DNA of 64,000 nucleotides from positions 21,722,433 to 21,786,432 of the forward strand of contig NC_068347.1 of assembly GCF_014633365.1 (NCBI RefSeq), read 5' to 3'. Positions 57,545 through 64,000 of this stretch are shown one piece after another; position 1 is the stretch's first letter, and each line of letters starts with the position of its first letter. Origin of the DNA: Diospyros lotus (Eukaryota > Streptophyta > Magnoliopsida > Ericales > Ebenaceae). The notes under the pieces are model-generated. The model made no database searches, was not told where the DNA came from, and worked only from the letters and a program-made list of their open reading frames with translations. The translations under genes and the position numbers were made by a program.

Positions 57545-58285
57545 ATGGCCGGAAGAGGCAAAACCCTAGGATCTGGGGCCGCCAAGAAGGCCACTTCCAG
57601 GAGCAGCAAGGCCGGCCTTCAGTTCCCTGTGGGCCGTATCGCCCGGTTCTTGAAAGCCGGCAAATACGCCGAGCGAGTGGGTGCCGGAGCTCCGGTTTAC
57701 CTTGCTGCTGTGCTCGAATATCTCGCCGCTGAGGTAACTCTTCTCTCTATTATTCGGTCGAACCTTTTCCATTCTGGCAAAAAGTCCCAATTTTTAGGGT
57801 TTCGAATTTTCTCCCCTCTTTGTTAGCTTTTCACCTATTTGAATTTCTGGTAAAAATCCCAATTTTCATAGGGTTTTTGACTCTTAGGATTCGGATTTCT
57901 TTCATTTCTTGTCCAATTTCCGAACTCAATTTCAATTTCATACGAAAAGCCCTAATTTTTAGGGTTCCCAAGTCTAGGGTTTCAATTTGTGTTCCTTTCC
58001 TTTCAATCTCTTTCCTATCAATCTCAACTTGTGGATAAATTTGATAATTGATGGATAATTGCGTGTTTACAGGTCCTAGAGTTGGCCGGAAACGCTGCAC
58101 GGGACAACAAGAAGACCCGTATTGTTCCTCGACACATTCAACTCGCCGTAAGGAACGACGAAGAACTCAGCAAGCTCCTGGGAGACGTGACAATTGCAAA
58201 CGGCGGTGTCATGCCGAACATCCACAACCTTCTGCTCCCCAAGAAGACTGGCTCATCGAAGCCCTCTGCTGATGACGAGAGCTAA
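57545..58285 (+). CDS. Histone H2A, canonical
   Basis: Exons 57545-57733 and 58073-58285 join in phase 0 (LAAE|VLEL) to give 133 aa, the usual length of replication-dependent plant H2A. It has the basic N-tail [11 protein letters not shown], the start of the histone fold [12 protein letters not shown], loop 1 KYAERVGAG, the acidic-patch helix region [18 protein letters not shown], the docking part [10 protein letters not shown], and [10 protein letters not shown]. The tail ends SADDES. There is no SQEF motif, so it is not H2A.X. There is no extended SPKK tail, so it is not H2A.W. The sequence lacks H2A.Z signatures. It pairs with H2B in nucleosomes. It most resembles Arabidopsis HTA1 (RAT5), by memory. 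The intron position at LAAE|VLEL is usual for plant H2A genes. The ATG is the first after the TATA box in a good leader. Confidence 0.97.
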
Positions 58286-59037
58286 GCTTGTGAAGAACAA
58301 ACGCCGGTTGAGCTGAGTTCTTGATTTCAAGTTAAGAGTCTTTATCAGTACTTAGGTTTAGAGCTTAGAAGAATCTACGTGGGTCAGTTATATTTTTCAT
58401 GGAATGTTGCTTAGGGGTTGCTTAGCAAGTAATGTGAATATCGATCGGTATTCTGTCTTATTAACAGATGCACTTACATTGATGAATGAATGTTAGATGT
58501 GCCCTACTATTTTGTTTCTATGCTTATTCTTGGTTCTGCAACGTTCGAATTTGTTGCTTATTGATTCGACTGAATAGTTTTTTGCCATCTGTGAAAATTG
58601 CTTGCTTGTGAGTTGTGACAGGTCTGCAACTGGGTAGTGCTTCAGTTGAGCTAGTAACAGGGGCAAGTGTCAAGTTGTGTCGTAATTGCATTGTTCATAA
58701 CCACCTACTGGTAATTTATGGGAGTGATGCCATTTTAGTACATCATTTGCGATTTTGGTGTTTCGGGATGGTGTTACCAATATGGGCATGTGTTGGGGTG
58801 TAGAAGCAGTTGGATCTTGCCACACACTTGCATTGAAGAGTTTGTGCCACTAGTTTTGGCAAAGCATCTGGAGATGCCTTTATTTGGGCCATGCTGCCGG
58901 TTGTTTAGATGGATGAATTTGCATGAGGATTATGTTGTTGGGAGACGAGAGATATCTTTACTGCTCGCGCAGTGAAGTGTGGATGGACAAAACGGTTGCT
59001 TTCTCTGGGGAATGGAATGGATATGAACGAGGAAAGA

Positions 59038-59068
<31 letters not shown>

Positions 59069-59930
59069 TTGTTTTGGAGTGACATTAATCATTGGATACA
59101 CTTTTTATCTGTTTTAATTCAAAATCCTACTTTTTATTTCTCTCAAATTGGGAGATCGGATGAGATGAAAATAAATGAATTAATTGTGTTTTGATACTGT
59201 CACTATTGAAACGGTATAATAATTATATTTTAATTTTGTAAGAAAATGTGCTAATTTTTGTAAGATAGTATAATAATGGAGTGTTAAGAATTCAACTTGC
59301 TATTAATGAAAAATATTTTATATTTCAGTTTCGTTGCATTTTTTGTCTTCCCAATCCCAACAAAGTCTTCTGATTTGGATTATTAGTTGTCTAGCCACTT
59401 CATCGTGCTGGGACTGGCTAGGAGTGCAAATTTTGAACCACAGTAACAGAATTAACTGAAATCAAATTAATTGAAATAATTAAAACTGAACAAATTAAAT
59501 TTTGAACCACGGGTAATTGAATTGAAAATTAAAAATTGAAGTAACACAGATAATTGAAAAAACTAAATTAACTGAATAACCGAACTGAGAAAAGCTAGGA
59601 AAAAATAGACAAAAGAGTATCTCATTTTGGTTAGATTTTTCAATTATTAATATCAAAAAAATTGAACAGAATAATCAAAATTCTTAAAAAAATAATTGAA
59701 CCGAATCCAACTTAATGACCGAACTGCTATGGTAAAATATTGAACTCGCTTACCTTTAATTGTATTTTTTGAAAATATTATTAGTAATTATATAATAAAT
59801 TTGATATTTCATTAATAACTATAATTTAAACCTAAAAATATATTTGATATGTATTGTAATTTAAACCTATTTTAATTAATAAAATAATATATTCAAATCT
59901 AAAAATATATTTACATATACTGTAATTCTG

Positions 59931-59963
<33 letters not shown>

Positions 59964-60116
59964 TTCACGATCGCATGACAAAAATGGTGAACAACGACCG
60001 GCGGATGGCAGATTGCAAGCTGCGGACAGCCCATAATGACAATAGTGTTTACAGTTGCGAACGACAGTGGACCTTTAGCAAACGGTGACAATAGTGGTCT
60101 AAGTTCACAGAGCTCC
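58286..60116 (+). other. H2A 3' UTR and downstream spacer
   Basis: The first few hundred bases are T/G-rich, as in a plant 3' UTR. TA microsatellites lie at 59036-59057 and, with GA, at 59932-59962. The part at about 59400-59740 is made of repeated TAATTGAA and ACCGAACTG phrases, like the common plant repeat rich in ACCGAA. Small frames at 58615-59117 show no domain. Confidence 0.55.
59932..59962 (+). repeat. TA/GA microsatellite
   Basis: (TA)n directly followed by (GA)n. Confidence 0.9.
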
Positions 60117-60124
60117 ACTACAGG

Positions 60125-60266
60125 CAGGGGCGGATGTAGGCGGGGGGGGGGGGGGCGCACGGTCTGTGCCAGCCCCAATTAAATAGGAAAAATATATATA
60201 ATAAATATAAATATATAAACTCCTAAGTATAGCCCAATCCCAAATCCCTCACTTCATCCGCCCCTG
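60125..60266. mobile_element. hAT MITE, 142 bp, TSD ACTACAGG
   Basis: Terminal inverted repeat CAGGGGCGGATG at the left and CATCCGCCCCTG at the right, perfect over 12 bases. Flanked by the perfect 8-bp repeat ACTACAGG (60117-60124 and 60267-60274). It contains a G run at 60140-60154. The classic CAGGGGCGGA hAT terminus makes this a clean, young non-autonomous element. Confidence 0.95.
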
Positions 60267-60295
60267 ACTACAGGGTCAGAGAGTCACAGAGAAAT

Positions 60296-60735
60296 TTACA
60301 AAAAGGGAGACAAAAAGATAAAATTGCCCCGCCCTGCTTTCTTCTCTCCCCTTCCATTGCCCTCACCCTTACTTCTCTCTTCTCCCTCCTATGGCTACTG
60401 CCCTAGCCCCGTCGCCGTTTTTGCCTCGTCTCGTCGTTGCGCCTCCGTCGCCTTATCGCCCTCACCTCGCCTCGCTGCCATCGCCGCCTTGCCTTGCCGA
60501 GTGACGATCGACGAGGCGAGGCGACGATGGCAGCGAGGTGACTGAGGTGAGGCGAGGGCGAGGGCGACGGAGGCGCAGGCGCAGCGGTGAGACGAGGCAA
60601 GGGCGACGGTGGCGAGGCTAGAGCAACGACCATGGAAGGGAGAGGAGAGAAGCAGGGGTGGGAGCTATCCATGGGAGGGGAGAGAAGGCAGTAGGGTAGG
60701 GGCAAAATTGTCTTTTTGCCCTCTTTTGGTAATCC
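60296..60735. repeat. GC-rich foldback (large inverted repeat)
   Basis: The left arm (AAAATTGCCCCGCCCTGC at about 60320, then TGCCTCGTCTCGTCG, CTCACCTCGCCTCGCTGCCA) is matched in reverse by the right arm (GATGGCAGCGAGGTGACTGA, GTGAGACGAGGCAAGGGCGA, then GGGGCAAAATTGTC at about 60700). The turning point is near 60500. The two strands code only Ala/Pro/Arg/Ser low-complexity frames. It could be a foldback transposon; no target duplication was seen. Confidence 0.75.
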
Positions 60736-62281
60736 CATCGGGTTTTCTAGCATTTTCCAAGTTCACGTATGTTAGAAAATCAAGGAAACAATGAAGGAAT
60801 TTTGGGAAGAAGGGTGAGGGATTTGGGGAAGTTGGATGGAAATTTTTGATTTTTATGGGATACAATAATACTTTTTCTTTTTTTTTTTTTTGGGTCAACA
60901 GAACAAAAGAAAAGTTCTTAGTTTTTCAAAAATAATGACGAGATAGTGTCTAAGGTATATAATGTATAAACTAGTATTTAACTATGTTACACTGGAATAG
61001 AAACGAAAATGGAAAACGTTTTTGATAGAAAATAGAAACGTGAAAACGAACATTCTTCTTAAAAAATAAACATAAACAAGGTCTAAAACGAGAATAAAAA
61101 ATGTTTTAGAAATGAGGAAATGATACACATGAGGTATTTTTGTGCAACATAAGTATTTAACATAGCCAAACACATGACTTAAAAGAATTAACTAGCGTTT
61201 AAGCTCTGACAGGCTCTTAGTAATAAATTTTGCTGATTTCTGCTTAAGCCATCAAACTGTGCAGGAGCTGAATCAAAACGGTGAAGCCACACCATCTTTG
61301 AGAAATGATGTACATAACCTGCCACTAAAAAGATGGAGTTGAAGTCGTCTCAATGGTCCATTGATTTGATTTTGGTGGTGAAAAACATCTTATAACAAAT
61401 AATAACAAATTGCAGGCGTGGGACACTGGCTGAGGCAGATGTTACAGAGTAGAGGAAAGAGAGGGGTGGGGAAAGGGGGGGCCCTGACGAGCGAAACCCA
61501 AGTCTGTTTTCATCTTCTTCCTTGTGTGTGTTATATTTCTCTCGAACAGTTAATATTTTTACTATCAATCCCTTAAAATTTTTACAAAAGTAACTGGCCG
61601 CGTGTTCAATTTTCATCATTTATGGACCCGATCAGTCTACACATTTTGCTTTAGGCAATTTATGTACTTTCCCCCAATCTTTTATGTAAGTCAGTGAAAA
61701 CGAACTCATAAAAACTGATTAAACTCTAAACAAAGCTATAACAATGTTGAAGCAATCGCTACTATATCTTGGAACAATGTACAAGCTACATCTCCAATTC
61801 CCAAGAACTGAAAATTATCAACAAAACTGTGCTTAAATGTGACTAAAAACAAAAAGAATTAAGATATTTTAACGGTGTTCGTCATCTGGGGAAGCCCCAA
61901 GACATCTCCTTATACCATTAAACATGGAAAGGATTATAATACCGCATTGTTAGATTCATCTGTAAGTTGTACACTTGTATTTATAGCTGTTGAAATTTGG
62001 CTTCACCGAGTTGTCCTCACTGATCCAAAAACTTGCTAACCAATCGTTGTCGCTTACAGTAATCCCAGATGGAACCGAAAAGAGTCCAACATTCTGTCAT
62101 GAACTTCCACTAACACTAAAACTCCACTCCAGCTGAGTACATGTCAAGACAAGAAAGTATCAACTATCAGATGTTGATTTGTTAATACAACACTTCCTAG
62201 TTAAAGGAGAGGCAGGGCAGAAAGTGAGACGTTATTTCACAAGTCTTTGGAGTTTCATATACCTGTTGTTCTTTACAAAAT
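60736..62281 (-). other. Spacer and formin 3' UTR
   Basis: 60890-61150 has GAAAACG-type phrases (GGAATAGAAACGAAAATGG) typical of a common plant repeat. From about 61650 to 62281 the sequence is the likely 3' UTR of the minus-strand formin gene. A frame on minus at 61350-61619 has no domain. Confidence 0.5.
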
Positions 62282-63139
62282 TTAGGGACTGTCATCATCT
62301 GAACTAGAATCCATCCGTCTATCTGTTATAGCCTGAATTAGGTGCTGGCGACGATCAGGAGGCAGCTGAGGAGGATCAGGTGGCTGCCGAGGAGGATCAG
62401 GGGTCTGGCGAGGTTCTGAAGGAGACTGTACTGTTGCGCCTTCCCTGTTTGGTGTCTTATTTGGCTTCTTTGGGACATCTTTAACCTCTCTGCATACCTT
62501 GTCTAATATTACCAAGAAATCACGAACAACGACAAACAATCGCAGGCCTTCTTCCCTACCAGAATTCCCATGGAAGTAATCTACCGTGCTCTTCACCAGA
62601 GCCATCATCCTTTTTTCTTCCTCGAGCAATGATGTGATATCAACCTCAGCATCCTGCACAAAACTTTTTAGAGTTTGGTGGAATCCATTTCCTTCATCTA
62701 TTTCCTTCATATCTGAATTCAGGAATTCCCGCACTTTCAAAAATCGATGACCAAGTTTGGCTACAGTTCCTGTTATGGTATCATAATCCAGGACTGCTGC
62801 TTTCTTAACATTCTCAAGCTCACCACTCAAACCCGAAACCACCTGAAGACCAAGGCTGCTATAGTGTTCATCTAAATCATGGGCAGGACCCTCAGGGAGC
62901 TCTCCAGCTGCACGAACAGCCCTAACACCTTCTGAACGAATTATCTCCTGCACAACAAAGTGCAGAAGAGTGGTTTTTCCATCTATTCCTTTTACATCTG
63001 ATAATTTCAGAAGTGTGTCAAGTTTGAAAGCTTGTGCACCCCCACGGAATGTTCCATCATTCATGCGATTGCCTGTTTTAAGAACAGCTTCCAGGAGCTT
63101 GAGGAATAAACGGTTATTCTTTAGTTCTGTGCAAGCAGC
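62282..63139 (-). CDS. FH5: Class I formin, C-terminal exon (partial gene)
   Basis: One exon of 286 codons including the stop TAA (62282-62284). It starts after an acceptor CGACAG read on minus, in phase 0 with AACTELKNNRLFLKLLEAVL. It is the end of an FH2 domain: KTGNRMNDGTFRGGAQAFKL, then KLSDVKGIDGKTTLLHFVVQ, EIIRSEG, and a helical part to VRDFLVILDKVCREV. Then comes a basic and proline-rich tail (PDPPRQPPDPPQLPPDRRQ) ending ITDRRMDSSSDDDSP. FH2 dimers nucleate actin filaments and track barbed ends. Class I plant formins also have a signal peptide, membrane segment and FH1, which would lie in exons right of the window. The tail with AITDRRMDSSSD resembles the Arabidopsis FH5 tail (AITERRVDQSSSD from memory), a protein of cell plates and pollen tubes. 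Confidence 0.9.
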   Translation of the reverse strand, partial: AACTELKNNRLFLKLLEAVLKTGNRMNDGTFRGGAQAFKLDTLLKLSDVKGIDGKTTLLHFVVQEIIRSEGVRAVRAAGELPEGPAHDLDEHYSSLGLQVVSGLSGELENVKKAAVLDYDTITGTVAKLGHRFLKVREFLNSDMKEIDEGNGFHQTLKSFVQDAEVDITSLLEEEKRMMALVKSTVDYFHGNSGREEGLRLFVVVRDFLVILDKVCREVKDVPKKPNKTPNREGATVQSPSEPRQTPDPPRQPPDPPQLPPDRRQHLIQAITDRRMDSSSDDDSP

Positions 63140-64000
63140 CTGTCGTGCAGAAAAGATACCTCATGACTAAACACAGTTGTATTTATATTCATATACATGA
63201 CCAGAAAATGCACATCTAGTACTGCCAAATGCACAACTTACTGGCAGAGCAGCAACTTGACAAGCACAAAAACATACCGGGTAGATGAAGCATGTATCTC
63301 CAATCCTCCTTAACATCATTTAAGATGCTTAGAACATGTTTTTTATTTTCTCAAAGTAAGAAGATCAAGAAGAAGAAAAGCATCACTCTCAATGTTGACA
63401 ATATCACTTTTTCTAATCAGGTATTCCTTAATAGATTTTACCAGATAATCTCTCTCAAATCTGTTCATAATAAAGGAGAACAAAGATACCTTGTCTCAGT
63501 GAAACTAATTTTTTCTGAAAAATGTTATTTCTGGATTATTCAGTACTCTACATTCTGTACAATAAAGGATAACAGTATCATGTCAATCTTGAAAATATTT
63601 TTTCAAGTCTTTTGTGCAAGGCCTCACATAAGACACCCAAAACCTTTCTTCACTTGGTCTATCTGGCCTGAATTTTGCGAGTGATACCAATGCCAATTTC
63701 TTGGTATGTTATCTATGATTGACCTGACAATGACACATTACATCGTATTTTTGACCTTCAAAACTAACCGTTCCATTCTTCTCCAACTTTCTTTCAAGTG
63801 ACAATCTTCCTAGAGCCCATGAACTTTGAATTATTATAAGTTTACATCAAGGATCTGCCTATAGATGCAAAAATAAATTATTCCCAGTGAACGCAGAACA
63901 TTAAAGAAAAAGTTTCTTTAGTTCTATTGATAAGTATAAAGAAATAGTTTGAATACAAATGCTCAAGGCTTGGAATCAAAACCAACCCCAATATTCAACT
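63140..64000 (-). other. Formin intron, upstream exons not found
   Basis: On minus this is directly upstream of the acceptor at 63140. I looked for the preceding FH2 exon (EVEYLKKSFETLE-like) and did not find it, so the intron probably exceeds 860 bases or runs out of the window. A + frame at 63292-63684 has no domain. Confidence 0.55.

Noticed and set aside
57545..57826. 93-codon H2A frame ending in the intron
   Set aside because: The exon ends at 57733; the extra 30 codons are intron sequence.
60324..60753. Ala/Pro/Ser/Arg-rich frames on both strands
   Set aside because: They mirror each other because the region is an inverted repeat; no domain and no splice context.

Overview
The window is nuclear DNA of a flowering plant, most likely a eudicot. 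It is AT-rich, its genes have GT-AG introns, and transposable elements take up most of the intergenic space. I find four protein-coding genes, all typical of plants: (1) a calcium/calmodulin-regulated receptor-like kinase (CRLK1/2 type) on + at 19824-25597, seven coding exons, 431 aa; (2) chloroplast ribosomal protein uL24c (RPL24) on + at 31024-38061, four exons, 195 aa, with a 5.5-kb first intron; (3) canonical histone H2A on + at 57545-58285, two exons, 133 aa; (4) the C-terminal exon of a class I formin (FH5-like) on - at 62282-63139, whose upstream exons lie beyond the right edge. As I recall the Arabidopsis gene numbers, this kinase-RPL24-H2A-formin set is collinear with At5g54590-At5g54650, so the window looks like a conserved block inflated by transposons.

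Left arm (1-18 kb). After LTR-like and MITE-like sequence comes an 11.9-kb LTR retrotransposon (2697-14576). Its TATA-like, primer-binding-like and polypurine signals all place it on the minus strand. It carries a decayed gene remnant on the opposite (+) strand, as in Tat-lineage Ty3/gypsy elements. Three elements are nested inside it: a solo LTR with target duplication GGATT, a complete Cassandra TRIM whose LTRs carry 5S rRNA-derived sequence, and a 2.7-kb solo gypsy LTR with target duplication TCCGC. The gypsy LTR sits inside a degenerate ~50-bp minisatellite. A Mutator-type MITE with a 9-bp target duplication lies at 15401-15789.

Middle (18-38 kb). This part holds the kinase and RPL24 genes. 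Between them are a hAT-type element with a nested solo LTR (26354-27808), a further LTR (28945-29782) and a MITE just upstream of RPL24. RPL24 intron 1 contains another hAT-type MITE and a minisatellite.

Right arm (38-64 kb). This is a repeat-rich desert of about 19 kb, containing a 661-bp hAT-type element, a ~1-kb direct duplication, several MITEs and a nearly complete but decayed Ty3/gypsy element (46733-55150). That gypsy element has 2.6-kb LTRs and a GTATG target duplication, and it split an older LTR. H2A follows, with an MSA-like element, an octamer-like element, a CCAAT box and a TATA box in its promoter. After it come a hAT MITE, a GC-rich foldback repeat and the formin end.

I found no rRNA or tRNA genes, no CRISPR array and no prokaryotic-type operon. 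I see no clearly new biological system. The most interesting content is the layered transposon history, the antisense reading frame in the 11.9-kb element and the intact Cassandra element.
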